DNA of 64,000 bases from Endozoicomonas euniceicola (GCF_025562755.1 NZ_CP103300.1:1178001-1242000), one strand, 5' to 3'. Positions 18,767 through 27,694 are shown, counted from the first letter of the stretch. Program-made: numbers and translations. The notes: generated from the sequence alone by a model not told the origin.

Positions 18767-19078
18767 GTGTTCTGGGATTACGTCTCACCACATTGGACAA
18801 GAAAATATCTGGATCGTTGGTGCATAAGAGTCATGCGGTCAAAGATAGACCCAATGAAGAAGGTGGCCAAAACTGTTCGACGACATAAGCCGCTTATACT
18901 GAACTGGTTCAGGGCAAAAAAGCCGTTTTCGAGTGGAATTGTTGAGGGTTTGAATACCAAGATAAAACTCACTACGAGAAAATCGTATGGATTCAGAACC
19001 TATAGATGTGCAGAAATCGCCCTATATCATGCGCTTGGCAAGCTACCTGAACCAGAAACTACCCACAGATTTTGCTGA
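18767..19078 (+). pseudogene. C-terminal remnant of ISL3-family transposase
   Basis: About 100 residues matching only the end of ISL3 transposases: KKVAKTVRRHKPLILNWF, SSGIVEGLNTKIKLTTRKSYG and a final ALGKLPEPETTHRFC. Full-length members are about 400 residues, so the N-terminal zinc finger and most of the DDE domain are missing. No terminal repeats were recognised. It is a fossil between tag and the protease-like gene. Confidence 0.8.
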
Positions 19079-19501
19079 CGAGGCAAAAATTCTGAACAGC
19101 GAGGTCAGGTTAAGTCTCCGATGCAACCCTATGGAGATACCAATCTCCTCCCATTTTTGTATAGATGGTTCTATAGAGGTCTTTTTGAGTCAATGAACTT
19201 AAGTGTGAGATAAACGTTTCTCGATCGGTGTATTCAAAAAGTCCATGGTTAGGTTCAAACATCTGCATAACGTCACGCTCATAACGAAAACCTATTGTGT
19301 GACCGTTATTCAATGAGTCGCTACCCCTCTCGTTGAAGAACAACAATATGTAGTGTCCGGGCTCGCTTAATACCCAGTTGACAATGCTTTCGACACTGAA
19401 AAAACCATTTCCAGTAATACACGCTTGAGTAATAAGGTGTTGGCTCTGCAATAAATAAATCAGGCCAAAGCCGTAACCCTGATTTTTGGAGTCAAACAAT
19501 G

Positions 19502-19510
19502 TTTTTTTTT
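19502..19510. repeat. Nine-base homopolymer at the frameshift point
   Basis: Nine T on the plus strand (nine A on the coding strand). With eight, the Cys-containing and His-containing halves of the protease-like gene join in one frame. Confidence 0.9.
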
Positions 19511-19527
19511 GCGTAAGCCGACTGGAC

Positions 19528-19557
19528 TATTCCTATTCCTATTCCTATTCCTATTCC
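19528..19557. repeat. Five tandem TATTCC hexanucleotides
   Basis: TATTCC is repeated five times and encodes alternating Gly and Ile on the minus strand. Because the unit is 6 bp, copy-number changes would lengthen or shorten the protein without changing frame. Confidence 0.95.
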
Positions 19558-19780
19558 TCTATAATAATAAGGATCCAACTCTTCATATTCACGAACCCCT
19601 CTCCCATTTGAAGCGATACTTTTTTTTATCCAGACCGCCACCATACCTGAGCAAAAACCAGCATATTTAAGAGACTGAATCGTGTGCCGGCTGCCGTCAC
19701 TGAAAATACATTGTCTCCATCGGGACTCAGTTGAGTCTAGATTATAGGTGGGAAAAATGAGTTTAGTCATGCGTAATTAC

Positions 19781-20149
19781 TCAATAACCCCTACATTGAC
19801 CACACGGAAGCCAGCAAGAAGCGTATTCAATAACATCCTCCAGTCTCGGAAACGAACCGGTGCCGTTTAACCTGTCTGTCAGATAATCCCAAAATGAAAG
19901 ACCATGCTGGCGACACGTTTTCTTAAGGCTGGCAAAGGTGTCGCGACATTGCCGCCCGTCATCGGAACCGCTGTCGTCTGGTGGCTTGGTATTGGGCTTT
20001 ATGTTGGGTTTTGGGTTGAGCTTTTTCAGGCGGATGATTTCATTTTTCAGAACCTCTATCCGATCCTGGAGCCGGGCAATCAATTCCTGATGCTTGACTA
20101 TGTATTCAAGCAGGCTGGGGGAAAGGTCTTCAGGAGGAAAAGTAATCAT
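19781..20149 (-). pseudogene. Internally deleted transposase remnant (IS66-like)
   Basis: A 122-residue frame joining two ends of a transposase. Residues 1-65 are a coiled coil followed by a Lys/Pro/Asn/Asp linker (KPNIKPNTKPPDDSGSDDG), as in the leader of IS66-type TnpC. Residues ~70-110 (DTFASLKKTCRQHGLSFWDYL) resemble the extreme C-terminus of such transposases. The catalytic core is missing. The family assignment is tentative; the remnant status is fairly clear. Confidence 0.6.
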
Positions 20150-20420
20150 GGGTTTGAAGTTTAGACGACAAATTTAGTTTTTTCCTCTTCATATACCGGC
20201 TTTTGAGTACTTACAAAATCTACAAATAAAAAGGTTTTTTTCTTAATATCACCTAAGATCTTATTATCATACGAGTATATTTAGAATTTTTTGTCTAATT
20301 TTCATTTAATGCTGTCAGACCTATTTTTTCAGTTTATGCGTCATATTTAATATGCATTGGTATTCAAGGCTTCTCATTTACAGCTTATAGTTCAGCCAAC
20401 AAAGGAAGCCTGGTGACTGC
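20150..20420. other. AT-rich intergenic stretch, no gene seen
   Basis: A low-GC stretch with several T-runs between the IS66-like remnant and the IS605-type element. I find no ORF with coding character, no RNA fold I can defend and no clear promoter. Confidence 0.5.
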
Positions 20421-20421
20421 T

Positions 20422-20441
20422 CCCCACCCTATCGGGTGAGG
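20422..20441 (-). other. Subterminal hairpin, tnpB end of IS605-type element
   Basis: On the minus strand CCTCACCCGATAGGGTGGGG folds into a short GC stem. It lies directly after the tnpB stop, where the transposon right end and the 3' part of the TnpB guide RNA (reRNA/omegaRNA) are found in relatives. Confidence 0.6.
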
Positions 20442-20452
20442 CTTCTGATTTC

Positions 20453-21625
20453 TTAGGCAGCAACCGACAGTCTGCCGGATTTACGCAAGCCTCCATCAGC
20501 AGAAACGGACAGTCCTTCCGCCTTTAATTTCAATATGCCTTGCTTCTTGATATTGCGAGCTGCATTAATATCCCGGTCATGGATAGCACCACAGCTACAC
20601 TCCCATGATCGGATTCTCAATGGCATTTTTTCCTGTTTCAAATCGCAGACTGAGCAAGTTTTAGAGGATGCAAACCACTGGTCTATCTTCACCAGATGTT
20701 TACCTTCCTGCTTTGCCTTGTATTCGAGTTTGGTTATCAGTGAGTGCCAGCCAGCATCAGCAATAGAACGAGCAAGACGCTTGTTCTTGAGCATGTTTTT
20801 AACTTTCAGTGTCTCCACAATCACCGCTTGGTTTTCGTCGATGAGTTGTTTTGATAGCTTATGCTGAAAATCATTACGGGCAAAGGCTACACGCTCATGC
20901 GCCTTTGCCACCAATAAACGGGCTTTGTGCCTACCTTTTGAGCCTTTCTTGCAGCGAGATAGAGCCTGTTGTTTTCTTTTCAGGTTACGTTGTGCTTTTT
21001 TCAGAAAGCGAGGATTGCCAGTCTTATGGCCGGTACTGGTGATAGCCAGATCAGTAATCCCCATATCAACACCGACAACCTGATTAGCTTCAAGATTATC
21101 AATCTGTTTTGGTTGTTCCTGGGTATCATCAGCCAATATGGAGGCAGAATACTTGCCGGTTAGCGTTCTGCTCAGGGTGATAGACTTCACCTTACCCACT
21201 ATTTCACGATGCACTTTAGCCCTTATGGGCTTGCACTTGGGGATTTTTATCCAGTTATCGCCCACAGAGACAGACGTACAATGGTAGCTACTTTGCTTGC
21301 CATGCTTTTTCTTGAAGCGAGGAAATCTTGCCTGCAATTTGGGATTGAAAAAGTTTTGAAAGGCCGTATCCAGATTGATAGTGGCCTGTTGCAGTGCAAT
21401 AGAGTCAGCGTTTTTCAGCCATGAGTACTTTCGGCTTTTCTTGGCTTTTGCCAGCAAGGGCTTCAGGTGTTTTTTGGGAGAAAGGCTCTGCCCACGAACC
21501 TTGTAATAATGAACCTTAATAGCCAGGGCCTTGTTCCATACGAACCGCACAGCATCAAACTGACGGTCGAGAAATTCCGCCTGCTCTGATGTTGGATAGA
21601 TTCGTACTTTGGTGGCTCTCAGCAT
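20453..21625 (-). CDS. tnpB: TnpB, RNA-guided nuclease of IS605-type element
   Basis: A 390-residue protein from ATG 21625, intact over the full family length. RuvC residues: Asp187 (VVGVDMGITDLA), Glu271 (VIVETLKVKNM) and Asp352 (HDRDINAARN). The zinc ribbon is complete: Cys324/Cys327 (SKTCSVC) and Cys343/Cys345 (ECSCG). The N-terminus (MLRATKVRIYPTSEQAEFLDRQF) is the usual helix-turn-helix start. TnpB uses a guide RNA from the element end to cut the donor site after excision, which favours element retention. It is divergent from tnpA with 65 bp between starts. Confidence 0.93.
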   Translation of the reverse strand: MLRATKVRIYPTSEQAEFLDRQFDAVRFVWNKALAIKVHYYKVRGQSLSPKKHLKPLLAKAKKSRKYSWLKNADSIALQQATINLDTAFQNFFNPKLQARFPRFKKKHGKQSSYHCTSVSVGDNWIKIPKCKPIRAKVHREIVGKVKSITLSRTLTGKYSASILADDTQEQPKQIDNLEANQVVGVDMGITDLAITSTGHKTGNPRFLKKAQRNLKRKQQALSRCKKGSKGRHKARLLVAKAHERVAFARNDFQHKLSKQLIDENQAVIVETLKVKNMLKNKRLARSIADAGWHSLITKLEYKAKQEGKHLVKIDQWFASSKTCSVCDLKQEKMPLRIRSWECSCGAIHDRDINAARNIKKQGILKLKAEGLSVSADGGLRKSGRLSVAA

Positions 21626-21690
21626 GGAACGTTATTTCAGTGCTCATTAATATAAAGTTTATATTACAGGTATTTGAAAGAGGTTTTCAA

Positions 21691-22119
21691 GTGAGCGCAC
21701 ACAATAAAGATTTGCTTAAAGGGTATCTTCGCAAACGACATAGCGTTACCAAGCTGGTTGTTCATTTGGTGTTCACGACAAAGTACAGGCGAAAGCTTTT
21801 TGATGGCTATATGATCAAGCAGTTACGGGAGTCGTTCGAGAGTGCATGTGAAAAACTGGAATGCCAGTTACTTGAAATGGATGGCGAAAAAGATCACGTA
21901 CACCTGTTGGTGGCCTACCCACCAAAACTGGCTATCAGTGTCATGGTAAATAATCTCAAATCAACATCATCAAGACGGTTGCGAATGCTGAATACCCACC
22001 TTACTGCTCAGAGCAAAGCAGGCTTAATGTGGTCAAGGTCTTACTTTGCTTGCAGTGCTGGCGGTGCAACTATCGAGACTCTGAAGGACTACGTTAATAG
22101 CCAGAGTACACCAGATTGA
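21691..22119 (+). CDS. tnpA: IS200/IS605-family Y1 (HUH) transposase TnpA
   Basis: A 142-residue single-strand transposase. The GTG at 21691 is chosen because AGAGG lies 7 nt upstream and the length is right; the open frame upstream has no homology. The HUH pair is His69-Val-His71 (KDHVHLLV) and the catalytic tyrosine is Tyr134 (TLKDYVNSQ). FTTKYRRKLF is the family's first conserved block. Both halves of the active site are intact, so the element may be mobile. Confidence 0.93.
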   Translation: MSAHNKDLLKGYLRKRHSVTKLVVHLVFTTKYRRKLFDGYMIKQLRESFESACEKLECQLLEMDGEKDHVHLLVAYPPKLAISVMVNNLKSTSSRRLRMLNTHLTAQSKAGLMWSRSYFACSAGGATIETLKDYVNSQSTPD

Positions 22120-22123
22120 TGGC

Positions 22124-22174
22124 GGAAGGCTCTGCGCCTTCCCGTCTTATATCCCCGCCCGCATTGGGCGAGGG
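22124..22174 (+). other. Two hairpins at tnpA end of IS605-type element
   Basis: GGAAGGC-TCTGC-GCCTTCC (22124-22142) is a perfect 7-bp stem right after tnpA and may act as a terminator. CCCGCCC-GCATT-GGGCGAGGG (22154-22174) follows and resembles the subterminal hairpin that TnpA recognises. Confidence 0.6.
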
Positions 22175-22236
22175 TTTACGACGATTTTGCTAACAGGCTT
22201 CCAATGTTAAAAGCAGAGAGTAAAGAACAGAAACGA

Positions 22237-23232
22237 TCAGGAAGCTCTCACCTCAGAAAGATAACTGCCATCCACAGGCTGGAAAGCGGCATAAGGCCGT
22301 TCCGGCAGATACTCATTGCTGTAACAGCTATCAGCCTGCATGGATTCATCGGTAATGCCCAGTTCCTGCGCATAACGACCCACCTTGTCCCAGTCGCGGT
22401 CAACATTGACCAGATCCCTTGAAAAATAAGGAAGACAGCTGATGTATATCTTGCGGAAAGTGTCGTTTCTTAAGCGGGGTATGTTCTGACAGAGCAGGTC
22501 CCAGGCTTTTTCCGGATTTTCCAGCGTCCACTGACCACCACGCTGGGTTGCCTTCATAAAGCGACGAACCTTGTCCTCGTTGTGGGCAAGGTACTCTTCA
22601 TTAACCAGAAACAATATGCTGCAAAAACAGCAGCAGCCCAGGCCAGCCAGCTCATCTACCCGAAGAATTCCAGTTTCCTGGCCACTGCTCTGTTCCAGTT
22701 CTACCTGTTGAAAACAGCCTATTCCCATGCCAGCATCCACCTGGTTCTGAAGAATGGCATCGGTCATATTCATTCCAACCCGAACCGTTTCATAGGCACT
22801 CGGTTCTATGCCCGCTCGCCGGGCCAGATCATCAATGATGATTTTTCCAAAACGGCCAATATAGCCAATCCTTTTACCCCGGATATCTTCAAAGCCACTG
22901 ATGCCACTGGACTTCAAAAAGATAATGCCTGTTGGCGGCTCATGGAACAGTGTGCCGGTTGAGACCACTTTGTACCCTTTAGCCCTGGCCGCGTAGGTGT
23001 GAATCATCGCCTTGAGGGCAATATCCACCTTGTTCTGACCAATTAAGTCCGTCACATCAGAAGGGTCAGTCGTTTCCATGATGGCCGGCGACAAACCTTC
23101 TTCTTCGTAAAACCCAAGGTAGTGCGCCATGAAAATCGGGGTGTGATAGGGATTGGCGTACCAGTTCAGCAGCAGGGAGAGTCTGGATGTATTGGTCTTT
23201 GGGAGAGCCTTAGAGATAGTTATGTCTGACAT
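22237..23232 (-). CDS. thi5: THI5-type HMP-P synthase (thiamine pyrimidine biosynthesis)
   Basis: A 331-residue protein from ATG 23232 without a signal peptide, so not the periplasmic ThiY it could be taken for. It follows fungal THI5 block by block: LLNWYANPYHTPIF, PSDVTDLIG, LKAMIHT (Lys74 and His78, corresponding to the PLP-binding Lys62 and His66 of yeast Thi5p), GKRIGYIGRFGKI, GMGIGCFQQVELEQ and the diagnostic CCCFC motif (200-204). THI5 makes HMP-P from its own active-site histidine and PLP in a single-turnover, iron-dependent reaction. An immediately upstream TPP riboswitch supports a role in thiamine supply. The start codon has only a weak ribosome binding site (GGGTTAACGC). An IS605 element lies just downstream. 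Confidence 0.9.
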   Translation of the reverse strand: MSDITISKALPKTNTSRLSLLLNWYANPYHTPIFMAHYLGFYEEEGLSPAIMETTDPSDVTDLIGQNKVDIALKAMIHTYAARAKGYKVVSTGTLFHEPPTGIIFLKSSGISGFEDIRGKRIGYIGRFGKIIIDDLARRAGIEPSAYETVRVGMNMTDAILQNQVDAGMGIGCFQQVELEQSSGQETGILRVDELAGLGCCCFCSILFLVNEEYLAHNEDKVRRFMKATQRGGQWTLENPEKAWDLLCQNIPRLRNDTFRKIYISCLPYFSRDLVNVDRDWDKVGRYAQELGITDESMQADSCYSNEYLPERPYAAFQPVDGSYLSEVRAS

Positions 23233-23344
23233 GCGTTAACCCATAAATACTATTAAAGGAATAGCAACGCATTCAGCCTGAAAGAACACCGTCTTCCTGT
23301 TACAACCCCAAGGAGAAGCTGCATTAAAAAATATCCTTTCCACG

Positions 23345-23436
23345 ACAGTCCCTACGCCGGTACTAACCGGATCAGGTTCTACAGGTATATTCTCAGCCTG
23401 GTAATTTACACATCAAACAGGCACCCTGCGTCACTG
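23345..23436 (-). promoter_or_regulatory. TPP riboswitch (THI element)
   Basis: On the minus strand, GACGCAGGGTGCC is followed by GGCTGAGAATATACC, then GAACCTGATCCGGTTAGTACC and GGCGTAGGGA. These are the conserved CUGAGA and ACCUGAU blocks of the TPP aptamer with the closing GGG/CCC helix. It lies about 110 bp upstream of the THI5-type gene. TPP binding would lower expression; whether by termination or by masking the ribosome binding site is not clear from the sequence. Confidence 0.93.
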
Positions 23437-23513
23437 GATCAATAGTATAGATTAGATAGAAACGAACAGTGTCTATACAAACATTGTGAGTAGTGAAAAT
23501 AGCCGGTTTTCTC

Positions 23514-24521
23514 TTAAAGCGACTCTGGATGACGGTGTTCCTCAACCGTCATAAAACTCCAGGCCAGCAGATGGCTAACCTTTTGCCCCTGGCTCATTGG
23601 CCTGACTTTCACTTGTCTGGCACCCACCCCTTCCAGCACTTTACGCAAAGGGGCAATGTTGTCTTTTTTAGACACCAGACTGGTAAACCAGAATACCTGT
23701 CGGCCAAACTCAGCACTTTCTTTCACCATATCCGTCAGAAAGCGACTTTCGCCCCCATCACACCATAACTCGTTACTTTGCCCACCAAAATTCAGCTGCT
23801 TTTTAAGAGCTCCGTGGGTTTGACCGCCACGTTTAACGGCTGACTTTTTCAGGTTTTTCCATTTACGCACCGTACCTGCCTCGGCCTCCTGCTTTGAAGC
23901 ATGGAAAGGTGGGTTACACAGGGTCAGGGCAAACCGGTCGGTTTTCCCAATGATGTTGTAAAAAAAATGCTGGCGGTTGTTTTGCTGAACAACCTTCACC
24001 TTGTCAGACAGATTGCTATTACGGTTAACGATCGTCTTTGCCGACTCAACCGACACCGGGTCAATATCACTGGCAACAAACTGCCAGCCATAGACCTGGC
24101 TACCAATAATGGGGTAAATCAGATTAGCGCCGGTGCCAACATCAAGAACCTTCACCGGGGCTCTACCCAGATTTACTGACCCCAGCAGATCCGCTGCATA
24201 ATGGATGTAATCAGCCCGCCCCGGAATAGGAGGACAGAGATAATCCTCTGGAATCGACCAGTGCCGAACCTGGTAATGTCGTTTCAATAATGCCTGATTC
24301 AGACAGACCACGGCCTGTGGATCAGAGAAATCGATGGTTTTATCACCACGGGGGTTCGCTTTAACAAAGGCTTTAAGCTCCGGATGACAGGAACAGAGAT
24401 CGTCAATGTTATAGCGACCCTGATGAATATTGCGGGGATGAAGCTGAGCGACTGGGCGCTTACCGGACATATTAATGACCAATGAAAATGAAACAGGGGA
24501 AAGTTTAGTCTGAAAACCCAT
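23514..24521 (-). CDS. rlmF: 23S rRNA (adenine1618-N6)-methyltransferase RlmF
   Basis: RlmF methylates A1618 of 23S rRNA. Family landmarks in order: LHPRNIHQGRYNIDDL, IDFSDPQAVVCLNQALL, LCPPIPGRADYIHYAADLL, the SAM-binding VLDVGTGANLIYP, the catalytic NPPF (LTLCNPPFHAS), LNFGGQSNELWCDGGE, and QVFWFTSLVSKK. ATG 24521 (335 residues) has AGG 10 nt upstream; ATG 24470, at MSGKRPVAQLHPRN, fits the start of E. coli RlmF better but has no ribosome binding site, so the start is open. Confidence 0.95.
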   Translation of the reverse strand: MGFQTKLSPVSFSLVINMSGKRPVAQLHPRNIHQGRYNIDDLCSCHPELKAFVKANPRGDKTIDFSDPQAVVCLNQALLKRHYQVRHWSIPEDYLCPPIPGRADYIHYAADLLGSVNLGRAPVKVLDVGTGANLIYPIIGSQVYGWQFVASDIDPVSVESAKTIVNRNSNLSDKVKVVQQNNRQHFFYNIIGKTDRFALTLCNPPFHASKQEAEAGTVRKWKNLKKSAVKRGGQTHGALKKQLNFGGQSNELWCDGGESRFLTDMVKESAEFGRQVFWFTSLVSKKDNIAPLRKVLEGVGARQVKVRPMSQGQKVSHLLAWSFMTVEEHRHPESL

Positions 24522-24605
24522 GAAAAACGCCTGTTAATATCCGAAGTCGCAGCGATCTGCCGACATTCATAAGAACAACAGAAACAACTCTCTGGAAGCG
24601 TTAAC

Positions 24606-27527
24606 ATGTCGATACCTTCTGCTGGAAGACCTTCTTCCAATTCGAAGCCTTTGATAAAAGACGGGAAGGAACCAAAAGCACCTTCAGAGGGCTTGTTTCA
24701 GGCATCAGGCGGAAGTCGTTCTGTCCATCCCTTCGATGATAACCCGCAATACATTTCCCCGGAGACAGACCAAACCGTAAACCGCCCTCTGGATGACTGG
24801 GACATAGAGGTTCTGGAAATAGAAAACCGGTATTTTAAAAACGTAGCCGATTTGTCCGATAAACCGGAAGCAGACATACCCCGCTCTCAGCTAAAGCAAA
24901 CCATCGCCACTATTAAAAACGGTCTCAATACCCTGTTCGATCACTACCGTCAGCGGGTGGCGCAACTGGTTGTCGAAGACCGTATTGAAAAGAAAAACGC
25001 TGACAGCGTTATGGTCAGCAACAATAAACTTACCCCCATACTGGAGGAGCTCAACGTATTAGAGAAGTCGATAAAGTGGCCGCTTCTGAAAAAAAGTCAT
25101 CGGAACTGCATGGCTCAGCTCAGAAACCTGATGACAAAGGGATCAGCTGTTATCTCGGAAACCAGAGCGCAATTAAACGAATCAACGACCCCTGTCCCGC
25201 CAGAACAAGCCCTGCCATCAGAATCAACAACGCCCACACTGCCGGGCATTGCTCCAACAAATGCAGCACCTGCTTTCAGTGAGCCTCCTCCGGAAAACCC
25301 TGAACAACTGCTGGCAACCCTGATACAAAACTTAAAACAATCTAAAGCCAAAACGTTTAAAACAACGCTGGATAGCTCGGTTAAAGAGCTTGGCAGACTG
25401 TTGACGCTCCTGCCGCAATGGATACAGGAAGCACAGGTTTCTGATGATAACGCCGAGGCTCTGGCAACCTGGCAGAGCATTTTTAATAGCGCGTTTGAAC
25501 AATTGCAGTCCATGAGTCTGAGATCCATCGACAAAAAAGACATCCCCTCAAACCAGCTGATAGCCATTCAGCTGTTTGAACGATGCCGGGAAATGGTCGT
25601 AAAAGTTGAAAGCGTCAAAAACGGAAAGTTTGATGCCTGGGTTGCCTCCCGGATCAGGAACCCGACACTGAAAGCCAAAGTCGCCGCTATTAACCACGCA
25701 GGCAGCCCGGAAGACCGTCAGCAGGCTCAACAGCAGCTCCATCATTTTCTGTCGGAAAACCTCGAGCATCACAGCCGTCTGGAACCGTTACTGAAACTGG
25801 CATTAGAAAAGAGTCGGCTTCAGGAACAGCAGGCGCCTGAACTCTGCAAAGACGCCCTGAAAGCACTGACGTCACTGCCAGACCTGATTAAAACCACTGA
25901 AAACCCGGAGCTTACGGTAAAATGGATGCAGGCCGTTGAAAACGCTGACCAGCAGCTGGCTTATTTACAACAGCTGGAACAAACCCTGCCAGAAACTATT
26001 CTGCCCGTTCTGACCAGCAGCCCCAAATCAGCCCCCCATTTTCTTCACTTGCTTAATCCAGTCTGCCGTGCGTTTTTAGCCGATGAACCGGAGTTAGTCT
26101 CAAGCAATGCTTCCCTGAAAATGTATTCTTCCATGGCAGAGTTTCTTGAAGGGCGCAAAGAACAGAACGACCAGAAACTGGCTTCGGCAATGATACAGGT
26201 CGCCTCTGAGAATTTCTCATCCCCTGACTTTTTATCCAAGATAATGAACAAAGTAAAAACGTTCGAAGAAGTACATGCTATTTCACAATCACTGTATGAC
26301 TGGGATATGCCCGGATTTATGGATATACAACAGGCTCTCAGGGTAAAGATGGATTATGAAGTAGGCGGCATTGAGGCAGGCAGGGATGCCCTGTTTTATC
26401 TGATGAGTGAATATCCTGAGTCTATAAAAGAACATGCCGAAGAAACGTCTGCCAAACGTTTTGAGGAATTAACTGCTCTTTTGCACACATCACTAACAAC
26501 ACAATTACCAAAGATATTCGCATCCAATAAGCAAAAACCAGAGGAACTTGAAAAAGACTTAAACCAGGCATTACAGGGTATTGCCAAAGTGACGTTAACT
26601 CCGGTTGAGGGCAAAAAAGGTGCAGTATCCAGCTCAGTGAAGATGACTCTCACACCAGAAACCCTGAACGACAAAAACTTCAGGGCATTTTTGAACAGCA
26701 CCACTGACCCCCAGAAAACCATTGCGGACGCCTTCAGACAATCACTCCCTGACGACAGAATTCACTTTGACCCCCTAACCAGAAGCTGGGAGATTTTACC
26801 GCTTCCACCCGAGCTGCTAAATGACTATAAAACGGCTTTTCTGAAAGATTTCAATCTGTATCACAATGCGTGCCAGCTGGCTCAGGAAAACAAGGATACC
26901 ATTGACTTCCATTTGCAGGTCAGAAAACAGATTGATACAGACGTCATTCAGCTCACCAATGCTATGAATGAACTGGAAAACCAGTTGCTGACGCAGCACG
27001 CTAAACGACCCAAAAAGTTAAAGGCATTAAAATCTCATCTGACTCACCTGAAGTCCTTAACCACGAACCTGCAGGATAGCCCACTTAAGAATATGTCAAC
27101 CGCCAGCAGTGAGGTCTCAGAAACTTTAATGACCATGGTGTTCAATAAACAAATAATGCCTGAGCAGGCAGCTACCATCTTAAACCCTTTGTATCAGGTG
27201 CTTGAAACCGCAGAAGGACAACTTACGCCTGCCGGTCAGCGAAAAACAACGAATGTAAAAAAAGCACTTGATGAACTAAACGACAAGTTGCAGAAAATGG
27301 ATAAGACGCTCAGACCAAGAGTGCTTTACCGATTGTTTGCACGATCACGGGTAAAAGCCTTTGAACAGGCCAAAGCTTTGGTCACGATCTGTGAACAGTG
27401 CCCAAAGGGCGCTAAACCAAATGCAACAATGATTGACCAGTGGTTACAGAGATCGGGTATAGAATTAAAGCGGAAGGATCAAAAAGAACTGGCTGCCAGC
27501 CTTAAGCACTACGCAAAAAACTTGTAA
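24606..27527 (+). CDS. Large helical protein of unknown function (973 residues)
   Basis: ATG 24606 has GGAAG 8 nt upstream. No family recognised. Residues 1-75 are Ser/Pro/Lys-rich and likely disordered; a Pro/Thr-rich linker (~195-235: ESTTPVPPEQALPSES-like) separates two helical parts. The remainder is almost entirely amphipathic helix with many Leu, Gln, Glu and Lys and no membrane segment or signal peptide. The shape (flexible polar N-terminus, long helical body, cytosolic) resembles substrates of type III secretion, but no chaperone or secretion gene lies in the window to support it. Confidence 0.75.
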   Translation: MSIPSAGRPSSNSKPLIKDGKEPKAPSEGLFQASGGSRSVHPFDDNPQYISPETDQTVNRPLDDWDIEVLEIENRYFKNVADLSDKPEADIPRSQLKQTIATIKNGLNTLFDHYRQRVAQLVVEDRIEKKNADSVMVSNNKLTPILEELNVLEKSIKWPLLKKSHRNCMAQLRNLMTKGSAVISETRAQLNESTTPVPPEQALPSESTTPTLPGIAPTNAAPAFSEPPPENPEQLLATLIQNLKQSKAKTFKTTLDSSVKELGRLLTLLPQWIQEAQVSDDNAEALATWQSIFNSAFEQLQSMSLRSIDKKDIPSNQLIAIQLFERCREMVVKVESVKNGKFDAWVASRIRNPTLKAKVAAINHAGSPEDRQQAQQQLHHFLSENLEHHSRLEPLLKLALEKSRLQEQQAPELCKDALKALTSLPDLIKTTENPELTVKWMQAVENADQQLAYLQQLEQTLPETILPVLTSSPKSAPHFLHLLNPVCRAFLADEPELVSSNASLKMYSSMAEFLEGRKEQNDQKLASAMIQVASENFSSPDFLSKIMNKVKTFEEVHAISQSLYDWDMPGFMDIQQALRVKMDYEVGGIEAGRDALFYLMSEYPESIKEHAEETSAKRFEELTALLHTSLTTQLPKIFASNKQKPEELEKDLNQALQGIAKVTLTPVEGKKGAVSSSVKMTLTPETLNDKNFRAFLNSTTDPQKTIADAFRQSLPDDRIHFDPLTRSWEILPLPPELLNDYKTAFLKDFNLYHNACQLAQENKDTIDFHLQVRKQIDTDVIQLTNAMNELENQLLTQHAKRPKKLKALKSHLTHLKSLTTNLQDSPLKNMSTASSEVSETLMTMVFNKQIMPEQAATILNPLYQVLETAEGQLTPAGQRKTTNVKKALDELNDKLQKMDKTLRPRVLYRLFARSRVKAFEQAKALVTICEQCPKGAKPNATMIDQWLQRSGIELKRKDQKELAASLKHYAKNL

Positions 27528-27694
27528 ATAGTTGCGGAAATCAGAAGTATCCACCACGCTTGGATCAGCTGACTGCCTGCTGCCACAACGAAGGCTCTGC
27601 GAAACTGTGAAGTCAGAGTGGCGGCAGCGAGACCAGCACTAAAAATTCAAATCTCCGTTTATTCGGTCAGGGAAAAACTTGAGAGTCGAGTATC

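Larger units (their letters stand above)
19110..19770 (-). pseudogene. Frameshifted YopT-like (C58) cysteine protease, possibly phase-variable
   Basis: Two overlapping frames read as one protein (about 220 residues) if a run of nine A (coding strand; 19502-19510) is read as eight. The first part, from ATG 19770, has FCSGMVAVWIKK, the pattern around the catalytic Cys of C58 proteases (G-x-C-x-x-L-x-x-x-W-I). The second part has NNGHTIGFR (catalytic His) and MFEPNHGLFEY, matching the FDPN-G-F block with Glu in place of the usual Asp. Between them is a (Gly-Ile)5 stretch from a hexanucleotide repeat. C58 proteases (YopT, AvrPphB) are secreted effectors that cut host proteins. As read, the product stops before the His. 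Phase variation, a disabled gene or a homopolymer sequencing error are all possible. Confidence 0.65.
20410..22180. mobile_element. IS200/IS605-type element (divergent tnpB and tnpA)
   Basis: Intact tnpB (minus) and tnpA (plus) are divergent, as in IS605. Small GC-rich hairpins lie just outside each gene end (20422-20441 and 22153-22174), as expected for the subterminal recognition hairpins of this family, which has no inverted repeats or target duplication. Exact ends cannot be fixed by eye. It sits just downstream of the THI5-type gene. Confidence 0.85.

Noticed and set aside
22237..23232. Calling this gene thiY, a periplasmic pyrimidine-binding protein
   Set aside because: There is no signal peptide or lipobox, no adjacent transporter genes, and the CCCFC motif plus active-site Lys/His are those of THI5 synthase.
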